This document shows, in pieces, positions 1 to 5,112 of a stretch of DNA of 5,112 nt. Each line of letters starts with the position of its first letter. The first letter of the stretch is position 1. The position numbers and the translations under genes are program-made. The stretch is from Halobacteriales archaeon (lineage in GTDB: Archaea > Thermoplasmatota > SW-10-69-26 > JACQPN01 > JAIVGT01), in assembly GCA_020201485.1 (NCBI GenBank), contig JAIVGT010000081.1, positions 1 through 5,112 of the forward strand. Reading direction: 5' to 3'. The notes below the pieces were generated by a model. It did no database searches. It saw only the letters and a program-made list of their open reading frames with translations, and was not told the DNA's origin.

Positions 1-48
1 GCCTCGAAGGGCACGGGGGATGCGCACGACCCGCTGCGGCGCGCCTAG
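1..48 (+). CDS. Possible 3' end of a plus-strand gene (partial)
   Basis: Frame 1 is open from the window edge and ends in a TAG at 46-48, giving 15 codons (ASKGTGDAHDPLRRA). Fourteen of these 15 codons end in G or C, which matches the codon habit of the well-supported genes here and is better than the other two plus frames. If it is real, this gene runs toward the FKBP gene and the two stop codons share one CTAG palindrome at 45-48. Fifteen codons are too few to name a product. It could simply be intergenic GC-rich DNA. Confidence 0.35.
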   Translation, partial: ASKGTGDAHDPLRRA

Positions 49-1319
49 CTGGCCTTCGTCAGCGTCCGCACCGTGACGTCGAAGTTCAGCGCCTTGCCCG
101 CGAGCGGATGCTCGTTCGGGGCCTCGACGGCGATGGTGGTGGGCGTGACCTCGGCGATGGTGGCCCGGCTGGCCGGCCCGCTCCGGTTCGGCAGTGCGAA
201 CGTCGCGCCCACCTGCGGGCTGTGCGTGAGCAGGATGGTGGTGTCGTTCATCGCCGTGACGCGCGTGGCGTTCGGCCAGAACGGGTACCAGGTCAGGCTC
301 TGGTTCCGGTCCAAGGGCTCGGTGCGGAACTGCGCGGTGTCGTTCGTGACGACCGCGGCGCGGCTCTGCCCAGGCCAGGCCGGGTACACGGTGAAGCCGT
401 CGCCGACGCCCACCTGCCAGCGCAGCGTGGCGTTCGCCGCATCCAGCTCCTCGATGCGGTACGTGCGGTTGTTGCCCTGCGGGTCGGGCACGTGGATGGC
501 GTCCCCCACCTGGCTGGAGCCGTTGATGTACGCCTGGAGCGCCGCGCGGGGGACGTGCTGCACGCGCTGGAACACCTGGCTCAGGCGAGGCACCTCCTGG
601 GTGCGCGGCACGTCGAGGCGCTGCGTGGCGTTGCCGTAGGCGTCGGCCGGGTCCAGGTGCAGGCTCCTCGTCTGCCCTTGCTGCATGCCGAGCATGCCCC
701 GCCAGAATCCGGTGATGGTCCCGGCGCTGTCGCCGAGCTGGAGGCGGAGCGGGGCCCATTGCGGCTTCGTGAAGCCGGCGGGCTTGTCGAAAGGGGCCTC
801 GCCCACGCCCTGAACGCTCGTGTCGAAGAGGGTCCCGTTGTCGAAGCGGCCCACGTAGTCGGCTTGCACCGTGTCGCCGATGGCCGCGCCCGGGCCGGGG
901 CCGAGCACGGTCAGGCTGAGGGCGACGGTGACGTTCCTGCCGTTCGCGCTCGCGACGACGGGCACACGCTGCGCGCCCAGCGGCGCATCGCCCGGGACGC
1001 TGACCGTGACCCAGGCGCCCTTCGCCTCGCCGCTGCGCAGCGCGAGGTTGGCCGGGGTGACCGTGGCGCGGGGCGCGCTGAGCTGCACCTGCGCGTCGTC
1101 GGTGCCGGCGTTGCGCACCGTCACCGGGAACGTGACCTGCGTGCCGGGCGCGGCGCTGAGCGCGGGCTCGGCCGCGGCCAACGCGATGCCGCCGCCGCTC
1201 CCCGGCACGCCGCCCGGGCCGGGCGCGTGCCCGAAGGCCTTCTCCGCGGCGTAGAAGCTGCCGCCGAGGACGCCGAGGAACACGGCGAGGGCGGCCACGC
1301 GCAGCGCGAGGTCGTTCAT
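45..1319 (-). CDS. Membrane-anchored FKBP-type peptidyl-prolyl cis-trans isomerase with enlarged flap insertion
   Basis: A 424-residue protein predicted to catalyse cis-trans isomerisation of X-Pro bonds and to assist folding outside the cell membrane. Residues 5-28 form an uncleaved signal anchor, followed by a Gly/Pro linker (31-44). Residues 45-139 look like a NEW3/CARDB-type beta-sandwich (VTVRNAG, then VTVSVPGDAPLGAQ). The FKBP core starts near 147. Expected active-site positions are present: Y155, F165-D166, I202, F205 (Trp in FKBP12), Y228 in AYG, and F413 in the last strand, so activity is plausible. Between Y228 and the closing NEHPLAG at 402-408 lies an insertion of about 170 residues, far longer than the flap domain of SlyD, and internally repetitive. 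There are 11 N-x-S/T sequons, all between 129 and 380, which fits an extracytoplasmic location. The ATG at 1319 is preferred because codons are G/C-ending from the first residue and a TATA-like box lies about 31 nt upstream. It is transcribed divergently from purA. The family call is firm; the client proteins are unknown. Confidence 0.92.
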   Translation of the reverse strand: MNDLALRVAALAVFLGVLGGSFYAAEKAFGHAPGPGGVPGSGGGIALAAAEPALSAAPGTQVTFPVTVRNAGTDDAQVQLSAPRATVTPANLALRSGEAKGAWVTVSVPGDAPLGAQRVPVVASANGRNVTVALSLTVLGPGPGAAIGDTVQADYVGRFDNGTLFDTSVQGVGEAPFDKPAGFTKPQWAPLRLQLGDSAGTITGFWRGMLGMQQGQTRSLHLDPADAYGNATQRLDVPRTQEVPRLSQVFQRVQHVPRAALQAYINGSSQVGDAIHVPDPQGNNRTYRIEELDAANATLRWQVGVGDGFTVYPAWPGQSRAAVVTNDTAQFRTEPLDRNQSLTWYPFWPNATRVTAMNDTTILLTHSPQVGATFALPNRSGPASRATIAEVTPTTIAVEAPNEHPLAGKALNFDVTVRTLTKAS

Positions 1320-1323
1320 GGGA

Positions 1324-1338
1324 CCGGTTCGCCACCGG
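1324..1338. repeat. Short inverted repeat at the FKBP transcription start region
   Basis: CCGGT (1324-1328) and ACCGG (1334-1338) form a perfect 5-bp inverted repeat around a 5-nt centre. It lies between the minus-strand TATA-like box and the FKBP start codon, where the transcript would begin. It could be a small operator, but an arm of 5 bp is common by chance in DNA this rich in G and C. Confidence 0.25.
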
Positions 1339-1346
1339 GGAAGCGA

Positions 1347-1354
1347 GATAAATA
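1347..1354 (-). promoter_or_regulatory. TATA-like box for the FKBP gene
   Basis: The minus strand reads TATTTATC here, the clearest AT-only stretch in an otherwise very GC-rich divergent gap. Its centre is about 31 nt upstream of the FKBP ATG. Archaeal TATA boxes sit about 26 nt before the transcription start, so the mRNA would start within about 5 nt of the ATG and be leaderless or nearly so. There is no well-placed Shine-Dalgarno sequence; a GGTGG lies 12 nt before the ATG, which is too far to be convincing. On the plus strand the same box could also act as a more distant purA promoter, with a leader of about 40 nt. Confidence 0.55.
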
Positions 1355-1384
1355 GGTGCCGTCGCGCGGCGATGGCCCAGCAAC

Positions 1385-1392
1385 GGATAAGT
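1385..1392 (+). promoter_or_regulatory. Weak TATA-like box for purA
   Basis: GGATAAGT is the only AT-rich patch near the purA start. Its centre is about 29 nt before the ATG at 1418, the spacing expected for a leaderless archaeal transcript. The bases directly before the ATG (GCCCGCGCGTC) contain no Shine-Dalgarno sequence. The box is a poor match to the archaeal TATA consensus, so the better box at 1347-1354 may contribute instead. Confidence 0.45.
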
Positions 1393-1417
1393 GGGCCCTC
1401 CGCGTTGCCCGCGCGTC

Positions 1418-2707
1418 ATGCCCGCCACGGTCATCGTCGGAGCGCAATGGGGCGACGAAGGCAAGGGCAAGGTCACCGACGTGCTCGCGCAGCGCAGCGA
1501 CGCCGTCGTGCGCTACCAGGGCGGCAACAACGCCGGGCACACCATCCTCATCCGGGGCGAGGAGTTCAAGCTCCACCACCTGCCCGCAGGCGTGCTCCAC
1601 CCGGACAAGCGCGCCGTCATCGGCAACGGCGTCGTCATCGACCCGGGCGTGCTCCTCGGCGAGCTGGAGAAGCTCGCGCAGAAGGGCCACGCCGTGCGCA
1701 ACCTCACCATCAGCGACCGGGCGCACGTCATCCTCCCCTGGCACACCCTCCTCGACGGCGCGCGCGAGGACGGCCGGAGCGCCGTGGGCAGCACGAAGCG
1801 CGGCATCGGCCCCACGTACGCGGACAAGGCGGCGCGCGACGGGCTGCGCATGGCCGAGCTCGTGGACCCCGAGGCGCTGCGCGCGCACGTGCGCGACCAC
1901 CTCCCGGTGAAGCAGGGCATCCTGCGCGCCCTGGGCAGCGGCCAGGTCATCGACGGCGAGGCCATGCTGCGCAACACGCTGGCGTACGGCGAGCGCCTGC
2001 GGCCCTTCGTCGCGGACACGACCACCCTCCTCCAGGACCTGCACGAGCAGGGCCAGCACCTCCTCCTCGAAGGGGCGCAGGGCACGCTCCTCGACATCGA
2101 CCATGGGACGTACCCCTTCGTCACGAGCAGCAGCACGACCGCCGGCGGGGCGTGCACCGGGACCGGGTTGCCGCCGAGCGCCATCCGCGACGTGTGGGCG
2201 GTGTGCAAGGCGTACGCGACGCGCGTCGGCCTCGGCCCGTTCCCGACGGAGCTGAAGGACGCGGACGGCGAATACCTGGCGAGCGCCGGCAAGGAGTTCG
2301 GCACGACCACCGGGCGCAAGCGGCGCTGCGGCTGGCTCGACCTCGTCCTCCTCCGCTACGCCACGCGCCTCAACGGCTTCACCGGGCTGTGCATCACGAA
2401 GCTCGACGTGCTCGGCGGCATGCACAAGCTGAAGGTCGCCACGCACTACACCCTCGACGGGCAGGAGCTGCGCGCGCCCCCGGCCCGCGCCGACCAGCTC
2501 GAGCGCTGCACGCCCGTGTACCAGGAGTTCCGCGGCTTCGCGAAGCTGAGCGAGGCCGACACGCGCCGCATCGTGCAGCGCGGCCTGGCGGAGCTGCCCA
2601 GCCCGGCGCAGGAGTACCTGGACTTCGTGCACAAGCAGCTCCACGTGCCCATCCGCCTCGTCGGCATCGGCCCGGGCCGCGAGGACACGGTGGAGGTGCG
2701 GGCATGA
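1418..2707 (+). CDS. purA: Adenylosuccinate synthetase
   Basis: PurA (429 residues) is the cytoplasmic enzyme that joins IMP and aspartate using GTP to make adenylosuccinate, the first committed step from IMP to AMP. Family motifs appear in order: WGDEGKGK (11-18) with catalytic D13; NNAGHT (37-42) with catalytic H41; RGIGPTYADK (128-137) followed by R140; EGAQG (218-222); the run DIDHGTYPFVTSSS (226-239); TTGRKRRCGWLD (297-308) with the IMP/aspartate-binding arginines; TKLD (327-330) for guanine recognition; and GPGREDT (418-424) near the end. The length is that of the standard long form, not the shortened form of some archaea such as Pyrococcus. The usual PGW after PVY is replaced by FRGF (371-374). 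The start is ATG 1418 because it begins at the conserved MPATVIVGAQWGDEG; an in-frame GTG at 1391 would add nine residues, overlap the promoter box and bring in atypical codons. Its last four bases overlap the start of the downstream lipoprotein gene. Confidence 0.97.
   Translation: MPATVIVGAQWGDEGKGKVTDVLAQRSDAVVRYQGGNNAGHTILIRGEEFKLHHLPAGVLHPDKRAVIGNGVVIDPGVLLGELEKLAQKGHAVRNLTISDRAHVILPWHTLLDGAREDGRSAVGSTKRGIGPTYADKAARDGLRMAELVDPEALRAHVRDHLPVKQGILRALGSGQVIDGEAMLRNTLAYGERLRPFVADTTTLLQDLHEQGQHLLLEGAQGTLLDIDHGTYPFVTSSSTTAGGACTGTGLPPSAIRDVWAVCKAYATRVGLGPFPTELKDADGEYLASAGKEFGTTTGRKRRCGWLDLVLLRYATRLNGFTGLCITKLDVLGGMHKLKVATHYTLDGQELRAPPARADQLERCTPVYQEFRGFAKLSEADTRRIVQRGLAELPSPAQEYLDFVHKQLHVPIRLVGIGPGREDTVEVRA
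2692..2698 (+). promoter_or_regulatory. Strong ribosome binding site of the lipoprotein gene
   Basis: GGAGGTG ends 5 nt before the ATG at 2704 and is fully complementary to the CACCTCC near the 3' end of archaeal 16S rRNA. It lies inside the last codons of purA (encoding V-E-V). It decides the lipoprotein start and shows that this internal operon gene uses Shine-Dalgarno initiation, unlike the first genes of the transcripts here. Confidence 0.75.
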
Positions 2708-3711
2708 GGCAGCTCGCCCTCGCCGCGCTCGTCCTCCTCGCCGCGGGCTGCATCCAGGCGGACAACGGCGCGCTGTTCCGGGCGCACGGCACGAACCCGG
2801 TCGCCTTCCTCGGCTACGACTACGAGGGCCTGACCGGGGTCCCCGGGCAAGGGGCTGCCGACATCACCGTGGACGCGGCGAGGGACACGGGCACGGGCGT
2901 GTTCAACTTCACCTTCCAGAACCACACCTGGGCCGTGGGCTTCACCCACTTCGGGCAGCTCCGGCCGTTCCAGGAGGGCGGCGTGCGCAGCAACTTCCAG
3001 GAACACGGCGCGAGCGGCAACGGCGACACGCTGCTCCCCACGCTGCACGCACTGAGCGCCGGCTGGGGCACGGGCACGGTCAGCGTCGACGGCGCGCTCA
3101 TGAGCGACCCGGCGGGCGGCGGCCAGAGCTTCGCGCTCCACTACATGGTCACGGACACGCCGGTGCGCGACCCCTCCACGCACAAGGTCACGAACGCGGC
3201 CGGCAGCGGGCCCTACGACCCGGCGAAGCCGGACGACGCGCGCTTCCTCCAGGGCCGGCAGGTCTACCTCAACATCCAGAGCGTGGCGGCGGGAGCCCCG
3301 GCGAACACGAGCATCAACGTCCAGGGCACGGTGCCCACCGCCGGCACGGACGAGACGAAGGACGTCGCGACCGTGAACGGCTCGCAGCCGGCGCGCATCA
3401 ACGTCACGTACACGATGCAGAACGCGGCCGGCGGCCTCGTGCCCATCCCGCCCGTGGGCCAGGTCACGTTCCAGCTTCTCGCGGACGGGAACGCCATCGA
3501 CACCTGCGACGTGGCCTTCCCGCCCGCCGACCCGACGCAGGCCACCGCCGGCTGCACGCACCAGCTGCCCAGCGCGCCACCGGGCAAGTACACCCTGCAC
3601 GTGACGAGCACGCTGGCCACGGGCAACGCGTACGCGGTCACGGGCAGCATCCTGCAGGCCAGCCCGACGCTGTTCGTGCACGTGGCGTACGTGGACGCGA
3701 CCGTCGGATGA
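2704..3711 (+). CDS. Predicted secreted lipoprotein of unknown function
   Basis: A 335-residue protein that I do not recognise as a named family. It begins with a short lipoprotein-type signal peptide: R2, a hydrophobic stretch (4-14), then LAAGC with the candidate lipid-bearing cysteine at C16. The rest has no further membrane segment and is rich in Gly, Thr, Asn and Val, as expected for a beta-rich extracytoplasmic protein. Residues about 50-150 form one likely beta domain; about 228-330 form a second that reads like an Ig-type fold (INVTYTMQNAAGG, later PPGKYTLHVTST). C268 and C284 could form a disulfide. Five N-x-S/T sequons occur at 68, 73, 201, 225 and 233. The ATG overlaps the purA stop as ATGA and has a strong ribosome binding site, so the two genes are very likely co-transcribed and translationally coupled. 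Whether it binds a solute, a surface partner or something else cannot be told. The secreted prediction is fairly sure; the lipid anchor is likely but could instead be a short membrane anchor. Confidence 0.85.
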   Translation: MRQLALAALVLLAAGCIQADNGALFRAHGTNPVAFLGYDYEGLTGVPGQGAADITVDAARDTGTGVFNFTFQNHTWAVGFTHFGQLRPFQEGGVRSNFQEHGASGNGDTLLPTLHALSAGWGTGTVSVDGALMSDPAGGGQSFALHYMVTDTPVRDPSTHKVTNAAGSGPYDPAKPDDARFLQGRQVYLNIQSVAAGAPANTSINVQGTVPTAGTDETKDVATVNGSQPARINVTYTMQNAAGGLVPIPPVGQVTFQLLADGNAIDTCDVAFPPADPTQATAGCTHQLPSAPPGKYTLHVTSTLATGNAYAVTGSILQASPTLFVHVAYVDATVG

Positions 3712-3735
3712 GCGGCAGCGCCGCGCGCTCCGCGC
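3712..3735. other. Convergent intergenic gap with two small hairpins
   Basis: Only 24 nt separate the stop codons of the lipoprotein gene and the DUF63 gene. They contain GCGGC-AGC-GCCGC (3712-3724) and the overlapping GCGCG-CTC-CGCGC (3723-3735), each a 5-bp stem with a 3-nt loop. A transcript from either side could fold here. No T-rich tract follows on either strand, so this is not a typical archaeal terminator. Confidence 0.3.
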
Positions 3736-5001
3736 TCACGTGCCCATGGCGAGCCGCAGGTAGTCGCGCAGCCCGGGGGCCAGGCCGAGCACGATGATGG
3801 CCAGCTTGACCAGGCCGCTCAGGTTCGGCTCGCGCTGCAGGTCCTTGCGGTATTCGACGTCGAGGACGTAGATGATCATGAGCACGAGGCCGAGCTTGAT
3901 GACGGGGAAGGCCCAGCCGTTGCCCAGGCCGAGGAGCAGGTTGCTCACCGGGTGCTTCTCGCCGTAGCTCGGCAGGTCGAGGCCGAGGAAGCGCGCGCCC
4001 GTGCAGCTCCCCCCGTCGCTGCAGATGGCGATGAAGCTGGCGAAACCGTCGAGCATGTGCCCGTAGAGCATGCCGAGGTTCACGGGCACGGTGTAGGCGG
4101 CGAGGTCGGGGTTGCCGCGCTGCGCGATGCGGCCGGCGGCGTAGACCACGACGACGGTGAGCAGGGGCAGGCCGAGGACGTAGGGCGTGGCCTCGGTGTA
4201 GAGCCGGCCGTTGATGAGGTCGGCCCAGGGGTGCCCGGCGAGCCACGTGCCGATGAGCCAGAGGCCGGGCAGGAGGAAGGCGATGCCGCCGCCGGCGATG
4301 CAGCGCTGCGGGCCGGGCAAGCCGCGCTTGTCCATGAGCCAATAGACGCCCACACCGAGGACGCACGAGCCGAGGACGACCGCGGGGTGGGCGAGGGCGG
4401 TGAACTGGTCGCCCATCTGGCTCCAGACCAGGCCGTACATGCCCGCGGCTGCGCCGAGGACGCCGGCGAACGTGGCGAGCTTCACCCGGCGCGCCGCCGT
4501 GCTGCGGTCCATGAGCGCGCCGAGGACCATGAACACGAGGACGTACACGGCGATCTGCGCGTACAGGAACGGGCTGATGAACAGGTAGGAGAACGGCGTG
4601 GGCGTGCAGCCGAAGCCCACCGTGCCGCGCATGCAGAACGCGCTCGCGTCCTCCAAGGTGCGCGTGACCGGGCCGAAGAGGATGAAGGGCACGATGCTGC
4701 CGATGAACCAGGCATCGACCTTGACGCCGAAACGCTGGATGACGTGGCGGTAGATGCCGTAGAGTGCGACGGCGAGGAGGATGCCGTACACGGCCTCGGC
4801 GACGAGGGTGTAGTCGTCGGTGACGCTGATGCCGTGCCACGTGGCGCGGCCGGTCTGCCCCGCGTCCGCCACCGCGCTCCCCCACAGGTGCTCCCAGAGG
4901 AAGTGGTCGTAGAAGACGTCGGGGCGCACGAACACGCCGAGGGCGACGATGGCGAGCGGGAGGGCGAGGCCGAGGAGGACGAACGCGAGGGCGCGCCGCA
5001 C
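3736..5001 (-). CDS. DUF63 family multi-pass membrane protein
   Basis: DUF63 (Pfam) proteins are archaeal integral membrane proteins with no known function. This one has 421 residues from the GTG start and about ten or eleven hydrophobic segments (roughly 4-25, 65-86, 97-113, 137-162, 176-194, 205-222, 235-254, 272-290, 303-326, 361-380, 396-412). Motifs that I associate with the family are YDHFLWEHLWG (31-41), RTLEDA (114-119), LFISPFLY (140-147), GHMLDG (314-319), EKHP (348-351), FPVIK (365-369) and GLAPGLRDYLRLAMG at the C-terminus. Many polar residues (H33, E117, D118, H315, D318, E348, H350, K369) lie in or next to membrane segments, which suggests a transporter or membrane enzyme, but this is inference. 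Two loops each hold a cysteine pair (C123/C132 and C327/C333). The GTG at 5001 is preferred over the in-frame ATG at 5061: it puts R-R just before the first membrane segment, codons from it on nearly all end in G or C, and an AT-rich box lies 28 nt upstream. The extra 20 residues from ATG 5061 include CTT, GCA, TCT and TTT codons. It is convergent with the lipoprotein gene. Confidence 0.9.
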   Translation of the reverse strand: MRRALAFVLLGLALPLAIVALGVFVRPDVFYDHFLWEHLWGSAVADAGQTGRATWHGISVTDDYTLVAEAVYGILLAVALYGIYRHVIQRFGVKVDAWFIGSIVPFILFGPVTRTLEDASAFCMRGTVGFGCTPTPFSYLFISPFLYAQIAVYVLVFMVLGALMDRSTAARRVKLATFAGVLGAAAGMYGLVWSQMGDQFTALAHPAVVLGSCVLGVGVYWLMDKRGLPGPQRCIAGGGIAFLLPGLWLIGTWLAGHPWADLINGRLYTEATPYVLGLPLLTVVVVYAAGRIAQRGNPDLAAYTVPVNLGMLYGHMLDGFASFIAICSDGGSCTGARFLGLDLPSYGEKHPVSNLLLGLGNGWAFPVIKLGLVLMIIYVLDVEYRKDLQREPNLSGLVKLAIIVLGLAPGLRDYLRLAMGT

Positions 5002-5112
5002 GGGCGCGGACCGGCGGCCCGCGCCAAAAGACTTGCCGGATGCGCGCAAGGAAAGCCTCATGGCGCGCCAGGCCTTGCGCGGCGCGTGGCCACGGAGCAG
5101 CTCCCCGCGCCC
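5002..5112. other. Upstream region of the DUF63 gene and window edge, unresolved
   Basis: This stretch holds the possible promoter box and three competing readings. First, the DUF63 frame is open without a stop through the ATG at 5061 to the window edge, so an extended N-terminus cannot be excluded. Second, a minus-strand frame ends in TGA overlapping that ATG as ATGA, as an upstream operon gene would. Third, a plus-strand ATG at 5060 opens a frame (MARQALRGAWPRSSSPR) to the edge in which 15 of 16 codons end in G or C, about 31 nt after the AT-rich box. I cannot choose between them within the window. Confidence 0.4.
5024..5034 (-). promoter_or_regulatory. Possible promoter box for the DUF63 gene
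   Basis: The minus strand reads AAGTCTTTTGG, the most AT-rich patch in the region. Its centre is about 28 nt upstream of the GTG at 5001, matching the spacing of the boxes before purA and the FKBP gene. It is a weak match to the archaeal TATA consensus. If translation starts at the ATG at 5061 instead, this stretch is coding. Confidence 0.35.

Noticed and set aside
108..1355. Long plus-strand open frame antisense to the FKBP gene (415 codons)
   Set aside because: The translation is Arg/Ala/Val/His-rich low-complexity sequence with no recognisable motif. Stop codons are rare in all frames of such GC-rich DNA, and the minus strand encodes a clear FKBP.
1316..2644. Minus-strand open frame antisense to purA (442 codons)
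   Set aside because: A shadow of purA in a GC-rich genome; no motifs and a composition unlike the real proteins.
1318..2703. In-frame upstream extension of the lipoprotein gene, open across nearly all of purA
   Set aside because: The frame stays open for about 460 codons before the ATG at 2704 but encodes Arg/Pro/His-rich sequence, while purA in the other frame is unmistakable. The ribosome binding site and signal peptide place the real start at 2704.
2446..3681. Minus-strand open frame antisense to the lipoprotein gene and the purA end
   Set aside because: Composition is dominated by Arg, Ala, Val and Gly. The plus strand has a signal peptide, a ribosome binding site and G/C-ending codon bias in its own frame.
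3712..3735. Intrinsic terminator between the convergent genes
   Set aside because: The stems are only 5 bp and no T-rich tract follows on either strand.
3736..5001. Intramembrane aspartyl protease (YD and GxGD motifs) as the identity of the DUF63 protein
   Set aside because: A YD occurs in YDHF and a D in GHMLDG, but neither matches the membrane-embedded YD and GxGD pair of presenilin-type proteases. The overall motif set fits DUF63.
1..5112. CRISPR array, tRNA or rRNA gene, transposase or attachment site
   Set aside because: No regularly spaced repeats, no cloverleaf-like or rRNA-like segment, no transposase motifs and no terminal inverted repeats were seen. Nearly the whole window is accounted for by four protein genes.

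Overview
The window looks like a piece of a high-GC euryarchaeal chromosome. The strongest sign is the minus-strand membrane gene at the right end, which carries the hallmark motifs of the archaeal DUF63 family. Three of the starts lack a Shine-Dalgarno sequence and instead have an AT-rich box about 28-32 nt upstream of the start codon, the usual geometry of archaeal leaderless transcripts. The proteins are not strongly acidic, so a haloarchaeon is unlikely. A Thermoplasmatota-type lineage is my best guess, but the sequence alone does not prove it. Almost all codons in the real genes end in G or C, and this helped in choosing frames and starts.

Layout: (1) 1-48 may hold the last codons of a plus-strand gene running in from the left. 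(2) 45-1319, minus strand: a membrane-anchored, extracytoplasmic FKBP-type prolyl isomerase with a beta-sandwich domain before the FKBP core and a very large flap insertion. (3) 1320-1417: a divergent promoter region with two AT-rich boxes. (4) 1418-2707, plus strand: purA, adenylosuccinate synthetase. (5) 2704-3711, plus strand: a predicted secreted lipoprotein of unknown function that overlaps purA by ATGA and has a strong ribosome binding site inside the end of purA. (6) 3712-3735: a short convergent gap with two small hairpins. (7) 3736-5001, minus strand: the DUF63 multi-pass membrane protein; I prefer a GTG start at 5001 over an ATG at 5061. (8) 5002-5112: a probable promoter region and an unresolved window edge.

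The genes do not form one obvious pathway. purA is cytoplasmic purine housekeeping. The FKBP, the lipoprotein and the DUF63 protein all belong to the cell envelope. The two predicted secreted proteins are rich in N-glycosylation sequons (11 and 5), while PurA and the DUF63 protein have one each. I see no CRISPR array, mobile element, tRNA or rRNA, and no clear sign of an undescribed multi-gene system. The most notable points are the duplicated flap insertion of the FKBP, the coupling of an unknown lipoprotein to purA, the consistent leaderless promoter geometry, and the paired cysteines in the loops of the DUF63 protein.
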